Of a DNA stretch of 64,000 nucleotides, positions 27,935 through 37,351 are shown in pieces. Made by a program: the position numbers and the translations under genes. The first letter of the stretch is position 1. Every line of letters starts with the position of its first letter. Below the pieces are notes generated by a model. The model ran no database searches. It saw only the letters and a list, made by a program, of their open reading frames with translations, and was not told where the DNA came from. The DNA is from Enterobacter cloacae subsp. cloacae ATCC 13047 (GTDB taxonomy: Bacteria > Pseudomonadota > Gammaproteobacteria > Enterobacterales > Enterobacteriaceae). The DNA lies in the NCBI RefSeq assembly GCF_000025565.1, contig NC_014121.1:744001-808000 (forward strand). The letters run 5' to 3'.

Positions 27935-28220
27935 AAAAAAAATAAACGTAACGATAATTGATATTTGCTGTTGACCAAAGACCGCCAGGATTGTGATGTC
28001 ATAGTAGTGCGTTTTTATTAAAAATTAATTAAAACAGATAAATGGATGTTGTTTCGCAATAATGGAAGCAAAAAAAATCAACGAGTAATTATCAGAGAAA
28101 CTTTATGAGTAGTTAACAGGTGGGCAATTTATCACCTTAAACAATGCCTGTCATTACGGGAAAGGTAAACGGCCACGGTTTTTAATTATCGGTGCTGACA
28201 AATGATAATGCTTGCCATAT

Positions 28221-28239
28221 GATATTGGTTATCATTATC
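28221..28239 (+). promoter_or_regulatory. Fur box of the DUF1435 gene
   Basis: GATATTGGTTATCATTATC matches 16 of 19 positions of the Fur consensus, 19 bp before the start codon. A second Fur-like stretch (AATGATAATGCTTGCC) lies at 28201-28216, so two dimers could bind. Confidence 0.8.
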
Positions 28240-28257
28240 GATTCGAAAGGGCAAACC

Positions 28258-28488
28258 ATGTTGAACCGGGTGTTAGGAAGTGGTTGGGGGGTATTACTGC
28301 CGGGAGCCATCCTCGGCGGTCTGATGTTTGCCGATCTCTCCATTGAACTCTGGAAAGCCATCATCGTGTCAGGGTTGCTGATGTCCTCAGCCATGATCTG
28401 GCATAAGCAATTACGGCACTTTGTTTTGTTGCCATCATGCGTCGCGCTGGTCAGTGGAATTCTGGTGATACTGATGAGTTTGAAATAA
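28258..28488 (+). CDS. yjjZ: small DUF1435-type membrane protein, Fur-controlled
   Basis: This 76-residue protein has two or three hydrophobic segments (GVLLPGAILGGLMFADL, KAIIVSGLLMSSAMIW and the C-terminal VALVSGILVILMSL) separated by HKQLRHFVLLPSC. I chose the ATG at 28258 (MLNRVLGSGWG) after GAAAGGG; upstream codons of the frame overlap the Fur box. It occupies the place of E. coli yjjZ, between fhuF and the leucine tRNAs. The function is unknown, but Fur boxes point to expression under iron limitation. Confidence 0.75.
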   Translation: MLNRVLGSGWGVLLPGAILGGLMFADLSIELWKAIIVSGLLMSSAMIWHKQLRHFVLLPSCVALVSGILVILMSLK

Positions 28489-28530
28489 CAGGGAATAATA
28501 TGAAGGACTTCAGAGGGGATGCAAGATAAT

Positions 28531-28617
28531 TGGTGCGAGGGGGGGGACTTGAACCCCCACGTCCGTAAGGACACTAACACCTGAAGCTAGCGCGTCTACC
28601 AATTCCGCCACCTTCGC
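28531..28617 (-). tRNA. leuV: tRNA-Leu (CAG), third of the cluster
   Basis: This is an 87-nt gene with encoded CCA (TGG at 28531 on the plus strand). It starts GCGAAGGTGGCGGAATTGG and has the long variable arm of class II tRNAs, anticodon CAG in CTTCAGGT and the TTCAAGTCC T-loop. It is one of three tandem copies matching the E. coli leuQPV cluster. The individual letter is assigned by order only. Confidence 0.97.
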
Positions 28618-28648
28618 ACAGTTATCTTACTTTTTGATATCGCCTCGT

Positions 28649-28735
28649 TGGTGCGAGGGGGGGGACTTGAACCCCCACGTCCGTAAGAACACTAACACCT
28701 GAAGCTAGCGCGTCTACCAATTCCGCCACCTTCGC
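28649..28735 (-). tRNA. leuP: tRNA-Leu (CAG), second of the cluster
   Basis: An 87-nt copy identical to its neighbours except for one base in the variable arm (TTCTTACGG instead of TCCTTACGG). The change replaces a C with a T in the variable-arm stem, which keeps a G-U pair, so function should be retained. Confidence 0.97.
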
Positions 28736-28763
28736 CCAGTGCGAGCAATATCAACGTGATTTA

Positions 28764-28850
28764 TGGTGCGAGGGGGGGGACTTGAACCCCCACGTCCGTA
28801 AGGACACTAACACCTGAAGCTAGCGCGTCTACCAATTCCGCCACCTTCGC
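28764..28850 (-). tRNA. leuQ: tRNA-Leu (CAG), first of the cluster
   Basis: This is an 87-nt gene, identical in sequence to the copy at 28531-28617, transcribed first in the minus-strand cluster. The three genes are separated by about 30 bp. No integrated element or att duplication is seen next to them. Confidence 0.97.
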
Positions 28851-29001
28851 ATACCATCGATACTGTAAAAGTATCGTAACCACGGAGGCGCATTCTAGAT
28901 GTTTTGAGCTTTACGTCAATAGAAAAATGCGCGCGTTGTTTTGATTGCTGCAAAAATGGCCGGAGGGGGATGGCACTTCTCCGGCAAACAATACCCGTGG
29001 A

Positions 29002-30030
29002 TTACTTTTTAGCCTGACGCGTCATCACGGTACGGTAGACCTTAAAACGGCCCGTTTGCGCGATAACTTCATGGAAGCCGAAGGTTTCATCCAGCACTTT
29101 CGGGTACGGCAGAAACGCGTTGGCGACGATCCTCAGTTCACCCCCGCTGTTCAGGTGACGTACAGCGCCACGGATCAGCGTTTGCGCTGCTTCAAGGCTG
29201 GTTTCGATGCCATCGTGGAACGGCGGATTTGAAATAATCATGTCGAACCGACCGGTAACGTCAGAGAAGACGTTGCTGGCGAAGACATCCCCTTCGAAGC
29301 CGTTTGCGGCAAGCGTCGCACGGCTGGCTTCAACTGCTGGCGCGCTGACGTCACAGAGCGTCAGGCGGACTTTTGGTGAGTGGCTTGCCAGCACCGTGGC
29401 CAGTACCCCTGCACCGCAGCCTACGTCCAGCACTTTGCCTTTGGTGTGCGGCGTCAGCGTGGAGAGCAGCAGCTTACTGCCCACGTCCAGCCCGTCACGG
29501 CTGAAAACGCCCGGCAGGGTTTTAATGGTCAGGCCATCAAGCTGATACGCATCCCAGTATGTCCCGGCATCAAAGGAAGGCTGGTTTTCCAGACGACCAT
29601 GATACAGGCCGCAGCGACGGGCGCTGTCGACTTTATTGAGCGGGGCGTACGCTTCCAGCATCTGCTCTGCGCTTCGCACGCCGCTGCGGTTCTCACCGAC
29701 CACGAAAATATCGCACCCGACCGGCAGCAGAGAGAGCAGATTCATCAGCTGGAACTGCGCTTCCGGTTTGTTCTTCGGCCAGTAGTAGATCAGCGTGTCG
29801 CAGTCAGCAACATCACTCTGTTCCGCCACCAGGCTAAAGCGTGCGCGCTCGCCCATCTGGCGGCTCAGCACCTGCCAGTGGTGGTAGTATTGGGTATGGG
29901 CACGGCTTTCAGCACAGTCGAAACGCGCGGGCAGGTCATCCTGCATATCTCCGGCAAACAGAATACGGCTTTCTTCGAAATCATCACTGTGACGCAGCAA
30001 GACTTCACTTGCCGGGGTAAATGCAGACAT
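29002..30030 (-). CDS. rsmC: 16S rRNA m2G1207 methyltransferase
   Basis: This SAM-dependent enzyme methylates G1207 in the 30S subunit. The 342-residue protein has two tandem Rossmann-like domains. The N-terminal half lacks a clear SAM site, and the C-terminal half has the SAM loop [15 protein letters not shown] (about residue 200) and the catalytic NPPFHDG (about 267). It is divergent from holD, as in E. coli. Confidence 0.96.
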   Translation of the reverse strand: MSAFTPASEVLLRHSDDFEESRILFAGDMQDDLPARFDCAESRAHTQYYHHWQVLSRQMGERARFSLVAEQSDVADCDTLIYYWPKNKPEAQFQLMNLLSLLPVGCDIFVVGENRSGVRSAEQMLEAYAPLNKVDSARRCGLYHGRLENQPSFDAGTYWDAYQLDGLTIKTLPGVFSRDGLDVGSKLLLSTLTPHTKGKVLDVGCGAGVLATVLASHSPKVRLTLCDVSAPAVEASRATLAANGFEGDVFASNVFSDVTGRFDMIISNPPFHDGIETSLEAAQTLIRGAVRHLNSGGELRIVANAFLPYPKVLDETFGFHEVIAQTGRFKVYRTVMTRQAKK

Positions 30031-30132
30031 GAATTGTTCCTCAATAAACTCAGGCGGGGATTATAGTAGGTAGATGGCGCACTTTCGACACATTTGCTAT
30101 ATTTGCGCGCCTGAGAGACAGGAGTTTTCGCT

Positions 30133-30546
30133 ATGACATCCCGACGTGACTGGCAGTTGCAGCAGCTGGGTATCACCCAGTGGGCCTTGCGTCGCCCGAC
30201 GGCGTTGCAGGGTGAAATCGCCATCGCCATCCCTGCGCATGTGCGTCTGGTGATGGTGGCGGAAGAACTGCCTGCCCTGAATGATGCCCTGATTGGTGAT
30301 GTCCTTCGCAGCCTGAAGCTGACGGCCGACCAGGTTTTACAGCTGACGCCGGACAGGGTCGCCATGCTTCCTCCTGACAGCCATTGCAACTGCTGGCGAA
30401 TGGGCGAGACAAACGACATATCCCTTTCCGGGAGCCAGATCAGCTCCCCCGTGCTGGAAGAGCTGAAAGCCAACCCAAAAGCGCGAAGCGCGCTATGGCA
30501 ACAAATCTGCGAATATGAACACGATTTCTTCCCTCACGACGCCTGA
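30133..30546 (+). CDS. holD: DNA polymerase III psi subunit
   Basis: This psi subunit links chi (HolC) and SSB to the clamp loader. The 137-residue protein begins MTSRRDWQLQQLGITQWALR, matching the family N-terminus that contacts the clamp loader. It overlaps the start of rimI by 32 bp, the usual arrangement. Confidence 0.95.
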   Translation: MTSRRDWQLQQLGITQWALRRPTALQGEIAIAIPAHVRLVMVAEELPALNDALIGDVLRSLKLTADQVLQLTPDRVAMLPPDSHCNCWRMGETNDISLSGSQISSPVLEELKANPKARSALWQQICEYEHDFFPHDA

Positions 30547-30958
30547 TCTGCCTGCGGCGTATGCGATTGAAACACGCGCCCATGCGTTTCCGTGGAGCGA
30601 AAAGACACTCGCCAGCAATCAGGGCGAACGGTATCTGAATTACCGCCTGGACGTTGACGGCACCCTGGCCGCATTTGCGATAACCCAGGTCGTTCTGGAT
30701 GAGGCCACGCTGTTTAATATCGCGGTGGATCCCGCGTTTCAGCGCCGTGGGCTGGGAAGAGAACTGCTTACGCATCTCATTCGTGAGCTCGAAACCCGTG
30801 ACGTTTTCACCCTGTGGCTGGAGGTGCGCGCGTCAAATGTCGCCGCCATCGCGCTCTATGAAAGCTTAGGCTTTAACGAGGCGACAATTCGCCGTAACTA
30901 CTACCCGACCGCAGAGGGACGTGAAGACGCCATTATTATGGCTCTGCCGATTGGATAA
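30515..30958 (+). CDS. rimI: ribosomal protein S18 alanine N-acetyltransferase
   Basis: This GNAT enzyme acetylates the N-terminal Ala of ribosomal protein S18. In the 147-residue protein, acetyl-CoA is bound by [19 protein letters not shown] (about residues 70-88). The catalytic region includes [17 protein letters not shown]. It starts inside the holD 3' end and is followed 20 bp later by yjjG. Confidence 0.95.
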   Translation: MNTISSLTTPDLPAAYAIETRAHAFPWSEKTLASNQGERYLNYRLDVDGTLAAFAITQVVLDEATLFNIAVDPAFQRRGLGRELLTHLIRELETRDVFTLWLEVRASNVAAIALYESLGFNEATIRRNYYPTAEGREDAIIMALPIG

Positions 30959-30978
30959 CGAAAAATAAGGTTGTAACG

Positions 30979-31656
30979 ATGAAATGGGACTGGATTTTCT
31001 TTGACGCCGACGAAACGCTCTTTACGTTCGATTCGTTCGGTGGTCTACAGCGGATGTTTTTGGACTATAGCGTGACCTTCACCGCTGAAGATTTTCAGGA
31101 CTATCAGGCGGTGAATAAACCGCTGTGGGTGGATTACCAGAACGGTGCCATCACCGCGTTACAACTGCAGCACCAGCGTTTCGATGTCTGGGCCGAACGG
31201 TTAAATGTAAGTCCAGGCGCGTTAAACGAGGCATTCCTCAATGCGATGGCCGATATCTGCGCCCCGCTGCCGGGGGCGGTTTCCCTGCTTGATTCGCTGA
31301 AAGGCAAGGTCAAACTGGGGATCATCACCAACGGTTTTACCGCGCTGCAGCAGATTCGCCTTGAGCGCACGGGCCTGCGCGATCATTTCGACGCGCTGGT
31401 GATCTCAGAAGAGGTGGGCGTGCCGAAGCCGGATCCGCGTATTTTTGATTATGCACTGGCGCAAGCCGGCAACCCCGATCGCGACCGTGTGCTGATGGTG
31501 GGTGATACCGCGGAGTCGGATATTCTGGGCGGCATCAATTCTGGTCTGTCGACCGTCTGGTTGAATGCGCATGGCCGCATGAAGCCAGAAGGTATTGAGC
31601 CAACCTGGACCGTAACGTCGTTGAACGAACTGGAGCAGCTCCTGTGTAAACAATGA
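30979..31656 (+). CDS. yjjG: HAD-family nucleotidase YjjG
   Basis: This house-cleaning 5'-nucleotidase acts on dUMP, dTMP and modified pyrimidine nucleotides. The 225-residue protein has the HAD motifs: [13 protein letters not shown] (nucleophile Asp, residue 9), GIITNGFT (motif II), the Lys of VPKPDPRIF (motif III) and [13 protein letters not shown] (motif IV). It is the third gene of the holD-rimI-yjjG operon. Confidence 0.95.
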   Translation: MKWDWIFFDADETLFTFDSFGGLQRMFLDYSVTFTAEDFQDYQAVNKPLWVDYQNGAITALQLQHQRFDVWAERLNVSPGALNEAFLNAMADICAPLPGAVSLLDSLKGKVKLGIITNGFTALQQIRLERTGLRDHFDALVISEEVGVPKPDPRIFDYALAQAGNPDRDRVLMVGDTAESDILGGINSGLSTVWLNAHGRMKPEGIEPTWTVTSLNELEQLLCKQ

Positions 31657-31748
31657 TTGCCTGCCCCCCATTGATGGGTAAAATAGCCGCATTTTTCGTA
31701 TTCCATGATGCGCGGCCTGCTGTCGCGCTTATATAAGAAGATTTGATT

Positions 31749-33338
31749 ATGACGTTGTCTCCTTATCTGCAAGAGGTGGCCAAACGCCGCACTTTTGCCA
31801 TTATCTCGCACCCGGATGCCGGTAAAACCACCATCACCGAGAAGGTGCTGCTTTTCGGACAGGCCATCCAGACCGCCGGTACCGTAAAGGGCCGTGGCTC
31901 CAGCCAGCACGCAAAATCTGACTGGATGGAGATGGAAAAACAGCGTGGTATTTCGATTACCACCTCCGTGATGCAGTTCCCGTATCACGACTGCCTGGTG
32001 AACCTGCTGGACACCCCAGGCCACGAAGACTTCTCCGAAGATACCTACCGTACGCTGACGGCGGTGGACTGCTGCCTGATGGTGATCGACGCCGCAAAAG
32101 GTGTAGAAGACCGTACCCGTAAGCTGATGGAAGTGACCCGTCTGCGCGATACGCCAATCCTCACCTTTATGAACAAACTCGACCGTGACATCCGTGATCC
32201 GATGGAGCTGATGGATGAAGTGGAAAACGAGCTGAAGATTGCCTGTGCGCCCATCACCTGGCCAATTGGCTGCGGTAAGCTGTTTAAAGGTGTTTACCAC
32301 CTTTATAAAGACGAAACCTATCTGTATCAGACAGGTAAAGGCCACACCATTCAGGAAGTGCGCATCGTGAAAGGTCTGGATAACCCGGATCTGGACGCCG
32401 CGGTGGGTGACGAGCTGGCTGCACAGCTGCGTGACGAGCTGGAGCTGGTGAAAGGCGCATCTCATGAGTTCGATAAAGAGCTGTTCCTGAGCGGCGAAAT
32501 TACCCCGGTCTTCTTTGGTACCGCTCTGGGTAACTTCGGCGTCGACCATATGCTCGACGGTCTGGTGGAGTGGGCGCCGCAGCCGATGCCACGTAAAACC
32601 GACACCCGTGAAGTGGAAGCGAGAGAAGAGAAGTTCACCGGCTTCGTCTTTAAAATTCAGGCCAATATGGACCCGAAACACCGTGACCGCGTGGCCTTTA
32701 TGCGCGTGGTGTCCGGCAAGTATGAAAAGGGTATGAAGCTGCGTCAGGTGCGTATCGGTAAAGATGTGGTGATCTCCGACGCGCTGACCTTCATGGCGGG
32801 CGACCGTTCGCACGTGGAAGAAGCGTATCCGGGTGACATCATCGGTCTGCATAACCATGGCACCATCCAGATCGGTGATACCTTCACGCAGGGCGAAATG
32901 ATGAAGTTCACCGGGATTCCGAACTTCGCGCCAGAGCTGTTCCGCCGCATTCGCCTGAAAGATCCGCTGAAGCAGAAACAGTTGCTGAAAGGGCTGGTGC
33001 AGCTTTCCGAAGAGGGTGCTGTGCAGGTCTTCCGTCCAATCGCGAATAACGATCTGATCGTGGGTGCGGTGGGTGTGCTGCAGTTCGACGTGGTGGTTGC
33101 GCGTCTGAAGAGCGAATACAACGTGGAAGCGATTTACGAATCGGTCAACGTGGCGACCGCGCGCTGGGTTGAATGTGCTGACGTGAAGAAATTCGAGGAG
33201 TTCAAGCGTAAGAACGAAGTTCAGCTGGCGCTGGATGGCGGTGATAATCTGACCTATATCGCCCCAACCATGGTTAACCTGAATCTGACGCAGGAACGTT
33301 ATCCTGACGTACAGTTCCGCAAAACGCGCGAACACTAA
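31749..33338 (+). CDS. prfC: peptide chain release factor 3
   Basis: This translational GTPase removes RF1/RF2 from the ribosome after termination. The 529-residue protein shows the G1 motif SHPDAGKTT (about residue 20), switch region [12 protein letters not shown]3 DTPGHEDF and G4 MNKLDRD. I chose the ATG at 31749 ([15 protein letters not shown], as in E. coli) over a TTG two codons earlier. Confidence 0.97.
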   Translation: MTLSPYLQEVAKRRTFAIISHPDAGKTTITEKVLLFGQAIQTAGTVKGRGSSQHAKSDWMEMEKQRGISITTSVMQFPYHDCLVNLLDTPGHEDFSEDTYRTLTAVDCCLMVIDAAKGVEDRTRKLMEVTRLRDTPILTFMNKLDRDIRDPMELMDEVENELKIACAPITWPIGCGKLFKGVYHLYKDETYLYQTGKGHTIQEVRIVKGLDNPDLDAAVGDELAAQLRDELELVKGASHEFDKELFLSGEITPVFFGTALGNFGVDHMLDGLVEWAPQPMPRKTDTREVEAREEKFTGFVFKIQANMDPKHRDRVAFMRVVSGKYEKGMKLRQVRIGKDVVISDALTFMAGDRSHVEEAYPGDIIGLHNHGTIQIGDTFTQGEMMKFTGIPNFAPELFRRIRLKDPLKQKQLLKGLVQLSEEGAVQVFRPIANNDLIVGAVGVLQFDVVVARLKSEYNVEAIYESVNVATARWVECADVKKFEEFKRKNEVQLALDGGDNLTYIAPTMVNLNLTQERYPDVQFRKTREH

Positions 33339-33345
33339 TCCCCTC

Positions 33346-33385
33346 TCAGAGCACGGCAGCCGCCGTGCTCTTCTTTATTTCCTGT
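33346..33385 (+). terminator. terminator after prfC
   Basis: AGAGCACGGC-AGCC-GCCGTGCTCT forms a 10-bp stem followed by TCTTTATTT, 8 bp or so past the prfC stop codon. Confidence 0.85.
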
Positions 33386-33471
33386 CTTATTAGTCCCTTG
33401 CGGAATGTTCTTAATTCATCGCATTTTAGCGCTTTTTGCTCGTTTTTTGCCCGAAACTGAAAGCACCTCTG

Positions 33472-33491
33472 TGAGAGTGATCTATATTTAA
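33472..33491 (+). promoter_or_regulatory. candidate sigma-S promoter of osmY
   Basis: TCTATATTTAA at 33480-33490 closely matches the extended sigma-S -10 element (KCTATACTTAA). It lies about 150 bp before the osmY start, in keeping with the RpoS dependence and long leader of osmY in E. coli. The rest of the 300-bp prfC-osmY gap shows no gene. Confidence 0.6.
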
Positions 33492-33638
33492 CTCAGTGTT
33501 TAGCTCCGGGTGTGGATGAATAAACTGTTCAATGCATGACTTTAGGTTCTCCATTTTGCCCGTGTGTCTATTCGCAATATATAAAACTACTAAGGAAGTA
33601 TGTAGCCCGAATAACGGGCAAAACACAGGAATACATCG

Positions 33639-34256
33639 ATGAATATGACAAGACTGAAGATTTCTAAAACTCTGCTGGCGGTGACATTGGGTAGCGTTCT
33701 GGTAAGCGGCTCCGCTCTGGCGGAATCCAGCACCATGGATAAAGCGCAAAACACCGCTAATACCGCAGGGGAAAAAATCGATAGCTCTATGAATAAAGTC
33801 GGTAATTTCATGGATGACAGCTCAATCACAGCAAAAGTGAAAGCCGCGCTGGTAGATGATGAAGCTATCAAGAGCACCGATATTTCCGTAAAAACCGAGC
33901 AAAAAGTCGTCACCCTGAGCGGCTTTGTTGAAAGCCAGGCCCAGGCCGAACAGGCCGTAAAAGTGGCGAAGGGTGTTGAAGGCGTTGCGTCTGTAAGTGA
34001 CAAACTGCACGTCCGTGACAGCAAAAACGCGTCGGTGAAAGGCTATGCAGGCGATGCCGCTACGACCAGCGAAATCAAAGCTAAACTGTTAGCTGACGAC
34101 ATCGTGCCATCGCGTAAAGTCAAAGTGGAAACCACCGACGGTGTGGTTCAGCTTTCCGGTACGGTAGATTCTCAGGCGCAAATTGACCGCGCCGAATCCA
34201 TTGCGAAAGCGATTGATGGTGTGAAAAGCGTTAAAAACGATCTGAAAACGAAGTAA
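33639..34256 (+). CDS. osmY: periplasmic osmotically inducible protein OsmY
   Basis: This periplasmic chaperone-like stress protein contains two BON domains. The 205-residue protein has a signal peptide ([20 protein letters not shown] to cleavage after ALA). BON domain 1 lies at about residues 60-125 and BON domain 2 at 140-203, each with the VxLSGxVxSQAQ pattern ([26 protein letters not shown]). Expression is probably RpoS-dependent. It is followed by ytjA. Confidence 0.95.
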   Translation: MNMTRLKISKTLLAVTLGSVLVSGSALAESSTMDKAQNTANTAGEKIDSSMNKVGNFMDDSSITAKVKAALVDDEAIKSTDISVKTEQKVVTLSGFVESQAQAEQAVKVAKGVEGVASVSDKLHVRDSKNASVKGYAGDAATTSEIKAKLLADDIVPSRKVKVETTDGVVQLSGTVDSQAQIDRAESIAKAIDGVKSVKNDLKTK

Positions 34257-34382
34257 ACCTGCACGATTCGCCCGACAGGCCAGCCCTGCGGGCGAAATAA
34301 AAATGACTCTGGAAAAACGCCGGTGAGTGACCTGAGCGCTCATATTTAGCGGCCGACATTAACTATGGTAAAGGAGAGGCTT

Positions 34383-34544
34383 ATGTTTCGTTGGGGCATT
34401 ATATTTCTGGTTATCGCGTTAATTGCCGCCGCTTTGGGCTTTGGCGGACTGGCGGGTACAGCGGCCTGGGCAGCTAAAATTGTCTTCGTTGTCGGTATCA
34501 TCCTGTTCCTGGTGAGCCTGTTTACGGGACGCAGACGTCCGTAG
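34383..34544 (+). CDS. ytjA: small DUF1328 membrane protein YtjA
   Basis: This 53-residue protein begins [20 protein letters not shown], has two membrane helices and a basic tail (FTGRRRP). AGGAG lies 6 nt before the ATG. It matches E. coli YtjA in length, sequence type and location after osmY. The function is unknown. The minus-strand frame over the same bases is a shadow. Confidence 0.92.
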   Translation: MFRWGIIFLVIALIAAALGFGGLAGTAAWAAKIVFVVGIILFLVSLFTGRRRP

Positions 34545-34570
34545 CAAACGCAATATTCCTTAAACAAAAA

Positions 34571-34600
34571 AAAGCCAGTCGTGATGACTGGCTTTTTCTT
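34571..34600 (+). terminator. terminator after ytjA
   Basis: AGCCAGTC (34573-34580) and GACTGGCT (34586-34593) form an 8-bp stem preceded by A8 and followed by TTTTCTT, 26 bp past ytjA. Its presence rules out the ATG at 34581 as the start of yjjU. Confidence 0.9.
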
Positions 34601-34664
34601 ATTTGCGTTGTTGGTCGGGTGCGTTACTGTGGAGAGAGAAAATAATCAAAACAGGAAAGCAGAG

Positions 34665-35717
34665 GTGGGGCAACGAATTCCCGTTACGCTCGGCAATATT
34701 GCGCCGCTGACGTTAAAACCGTTTCGTGCTGGTCAACTTGCGCTGGTTTGCGAGGGGGGTGGGCAGCGCGGCATTTTTACCGCCGGCGTGCTGGATGAAT
34801 TTATGCGCGCGCAATTCAACCCGTTTGACCTTTACTTCGGCACGTCTGCCGGGGCGCAGAACCTGTCTGCCTATGTCTGTAACCAGCCTGGCTACGCGCG
34901 AAAAGTCATTATGCGCTACACCACGGCGAAAGAATTTTTTAACCCGGTGCGCTTCGTGCGGGGCGGCAACCTGATCGATCTCGACTGGCTGCTGGAATCC
35001 ACCTCCAGCCAGATGCCGCTGGCGATGGATACCGCCGCACGCCTGTTTGATAGCGGCAAAGCGTTCTGGATGTGCGCCAGCCGGGGCGATGATTATTCCC
35101 CGGGCTATTTCTCTCCGCAAAAAGAGAACTGGCTGGATATCATCCGTGCCTCCAGCGCCATTCCCGGCTTTTATCGGACCGGCGCGCTGCTGGACGGCAT
35201 CAGCTATCTCGACGGCGGCATCAGTGACGCGGTGCCGGTGCAGGAAGCGGCCCGGCGGGGGGCGAAAACCATTGTGGTGATCCGCACTGTGCCGTCGCAA
35301 ATGTACTACACGCCGCAGTGGTTTAAACGGATGGAGCGCTGGCTGGGCGACAGCAGTCTGCAGCCGCTGGTGAATATCGCGAAGCAGCATGAAACCACCT
35401 ACGGCGCGATGCAACGCTTTATTGAAAAACCGCCGGGTAAGCTGCGTATTTTTGAAATTTATCCGCCGAAACCGCTGGTCAGTATGGCGCTCGGCAGCCG
35501 TGTTCCCGCGCTGCGTGCAGATTATAAAACGGGGCGACTGTGCGGACGCTACTTCCTGGCGACGGTTGGAAAAATGCTGGCAGAGCAACCGCCGCTGCAC
35601 CGGCACAAACACATTATTACGCCGCCTGCGATTGTGGCTAACGATCCGCTGACCGTGCCACTGGTGGATGTCCCGCAGGCGAATGACGCTTTACTGGATA
35701 ACGAGGATCTGGCGTGA
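34665..35717 (+). CDS. yjjU: patatin-like phospholipase family protein YjjU
   Basis: This is a predicted lipid acyl hydrolase with a Ser-Asp dyad. The 350-residue protein shows the oxyanion loop CEGGGQRG, the nucleophile in YFGTSAGAQ (GxSxG, about residue 62) and the catalytic Asp in LDGGISDAVP (DGG, about 187). I chose the GTG at 34665 (first residues MGQRIPVTLGNIAP, as in E. coli). The upstream ATG at 34581 lies in the ytjA terminator. It overlaps yjjV by 4 bp. The natural substrate is unknown. Confidence 0.9.
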   Translation: MGQRIPVTLGNIAPLTLKPFRAGQLALVCEGGGQRGIFTAGVLDEFMRAQFNPFDLYFGTSAGAQNLSAYVCNQPGYARKVIMRYTTAKEFFNPVRFVRGGNLIDLDWLLESTSSQMPLAMDTAARLFDSGKAFWMCASRGDDYSPGYFSPQKENWLDIIRASSAIPGFYRTGALLDGISYLDGGISDAVPVQEAARRGAKTIVVIRTVPSQMYYTPQWFKRMERWLGDSSLQPLVNIAKQHETTYGAMQRFIEKPPGKLRIFEIYPPKPLVSMALGSRVPALRADYKTGRLCGRYFLATVGKMLAEQPPLHRHKHIITPPAIVANDPLTVPLVDVPQANDALLDNEDLA

Positions 35718-36496
35718 CGCACCGTTTTGTTGATACCCACTGCCACTTTGATTTTCCGCCGTTTACGGGGGACGAGACGCAGAGCATTGAGCGCGCCGCT
35801 CAGGCGGGTATCCACGCGATGATTGTGCCTGCAATCGAAGTGGACAGATTCGAGCGCGTGCTTGATCTCGCCCGCCGCCATGATGCGCTGTATGCCGCGC
35901 TGGGTCTGCATCCTATAGTGATAGAACACCATCTGGACGAACATCTCGACGTACTGGATGCGGCGCTGCAAACCCGCGAAAACAAACTGGTCGCGATGGG
36001 TGAGATCGGCCTCGATCTCTATCGCGATAATCCGCAGTTTGAACGCCAGCAGAGGATCTTTGATGCCCAGCTCAGGCTGGCAAAGCGTCACGATCTGCCG
36101 GTGATCCTCCACTCACGACGTACGCACGACAAACTGGCGATGCACCTGAAACGCATCGATCTGCCGCGAAAAGGGGTAGTGCACGGTTTCTCCGGTAGCC
36201 TGCAGCAGGCGCAGCGTTTTATTGAACTGGGCTATAAGATTGGCGTGGGCGGTACCATTACCTATCCCCGGGCCAGCAAAACGCGCGACGTAATGGCACA
36301 GTTACCGCTGTCTGCTCTGTTACTGGAAACGGATGCTCCTGATATGCCATTAAACGGTTTTCAGGGACAGCCGAACCGCCCGGAACAGGCGGCACGCGTG
36401 TTTACCACGCTGTGTGAACTGCGTGAGGAGCCGGAAACGGAGATTGCAGATGCGCTGCTGGAAAATACCCGCGCGCTGTTTGGCATCACGCTATAG
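35714..36496 (+). CDS. yjjV: TatD-family metal-dependent hydrolase YjjV
   Basis: This is a putative metal-dependent DNase or deoxyribonuclease of the TatD family. The 260-residue protein has the N-terminal metal ligands in [10 protein letters not shown] (His-x-His), the mid-chain Glu of [11 protein letters not shown], later histidines in VILHSRR and VHGFSGS, and the C-terminal Asp in [11 protein letters not shown]. It starts with GTG overlapping the yjjU stop codon (GTGA). Its 3' end overlaps the convergent yjjW gene by 6 bp. Confidence 0.93.
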   Translation: MTHRFVDTHCHFDFPPFTGDETQSIERAAQAGIHAMIVPAIEVDRFERVLDLARRHDALYAALGLHPIVIEHHLDEHLDVLDAALQTRENKLVAMGEIGLDLYRDNPQFERQQRIFDAQLRLAKRHDLPVILHSRRTHDKLAMHLKRIDLPRKGVVHGFSGSLQQAQRFIELGYKIGVGGTITYPRASKTRDVMAQLPLSALLLETDAPDMPLNGFQGQPNRPEQAARVFTTLCELREEPETEIADALLENTRALFGITL

Positions 36497-37351
36497 GTAA
36501 AGTGCCGGGCGGATCACCGTGATGTGCTGTTTTTCGAGCGCCAGCGCCAGCGGCTCGATGTCCTCCGGTGTAGCGCTGCGCCATGACGCCGCCTCGCCGT
36601 AAACCCCGTGCGCGTGAAACGCGTTAATGCGCACCGGCACATTCCCCAGCCCGAGGATAAATGTCGTCAGGGGCTTAAGATGCTCCAGATAATCGCACTG
36701 CTCAGGGATCACCAGTAAACGCAGTTCCGCCAGCCGCTGATGCTGCGCCAGCCAGCGAATGCTCTGCTTAATCTGCGGGTTTTCGCGTCCGGTCAGCACG
36801 CGGTGATGTTCGTTTCCCCACGCCTTGAGATCCACCATCGCGCCATCCAGTACCGGCAGCAGTCTTTGCCAGCCGGTTTCCCCCAGCAGACCGTTACTGT
36901 CCACCAGACATGTAAGGTGGCGCAGGGCGGGATCCGTTTTGATCGCCGTGAACAGGGCGATCAAAAACGGCAACTGGGTAGTGGCTTCGCCGCCGCTCAC
37001 GGTAACCCCTTCAATAAAAGGGGCGGCTTTACGGACCTGCGCGAGGATCTCTTCCACGCTCAGGCGCTGCGCCATTGGCGTTGCCTGCTGCTGGCACAGA
37101 TGCAGGCAGGTATCGCACTGCTGGCACTGACTCTCCTGCCACCAGACGCGCCCGGCCTGAATGTTCAGTGCATCGTGCGGACAGTGGGGCACGCAGTCGC
37201 CGCAGTCGTTGCAGCGCCCGATGGTCCACGGGTTGTGGCAGGTTTTACAGCGCAGGTTACAGCCCTGCAGGAAGAGGGCCAGGCGGCTGCCCGGCCCGTC
37301 CACGCAGGAGAAGGGGATAACCTGACTAACTAAAGCGCATCTGCTGTTCAT
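36491..37351 (-). CDS. yjjW: radical-SAM activating enzyme YjjW
   Basis: This is a glycyl-radical-enzyme activase, presumed to act on YjjI. The 286-residue protein has the radical SAM cluster motif CNLRCKTC (C-x3-C-x2-C). A ferredoxin-type insert of two clusters follows ([13 protein letters not shown] and [13 protein letters not shown]), then the SAM-binding GGEATTQ. I chose the ATG at 37351 ([14 protein letters not shown]), matching E. coli; it lies inside the yjjI 3' end (26-bp overlap). The substrate is unknown. Confidence 0.92.
   Translation of the reverse strand: MNSRCALVSQVIPFSCVDGPGSRLALFLQGCNLRCKTCHNPWTIGRCNDCGDCVPHCPHDALNIQAGRVWWQESQCQQCDTCLHLCQQQATPMAQRLSVEEILAQVRKAAPFIEGVTVSGGEATTQLPFLIALFTAIKTDPALRHLTCLVDSNGLLGETGWQRLLPVLDGAMVDLKAWGNEHHRVLTGRENPQIKQSIRWLAQHQRLAELRLLVIPEQCDYLEHLKPLTTFILGLGNVPVRINAFHAHGVYGEAASWRSATPEDIEPLALALEKQHITVIRPALYL

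Noticed and set aside
28531..28850. Direct repeats as a CRISPR array or attachment site
   Set aside because: The repeats are three complete tRNA-Leu genes with CCA ends. There are no spacers of CRISPR type and no integrase nearby.
31449..33335. 628-codon minus-strand frame opposite prfC
   Set aside because: It is a shadow of the highly conserved prfC coding sequence, with no ribosome site or recognisable domain.
34581..34664. N-terminal extension of yjjU with a lipoprotein-like start (MMTGFFLFALLVGCV)
   Set aside because: It begins inside the terminator hairpin of ytjA and is absent from E. coli YjjU, so the GTG at 34665 is preferred.
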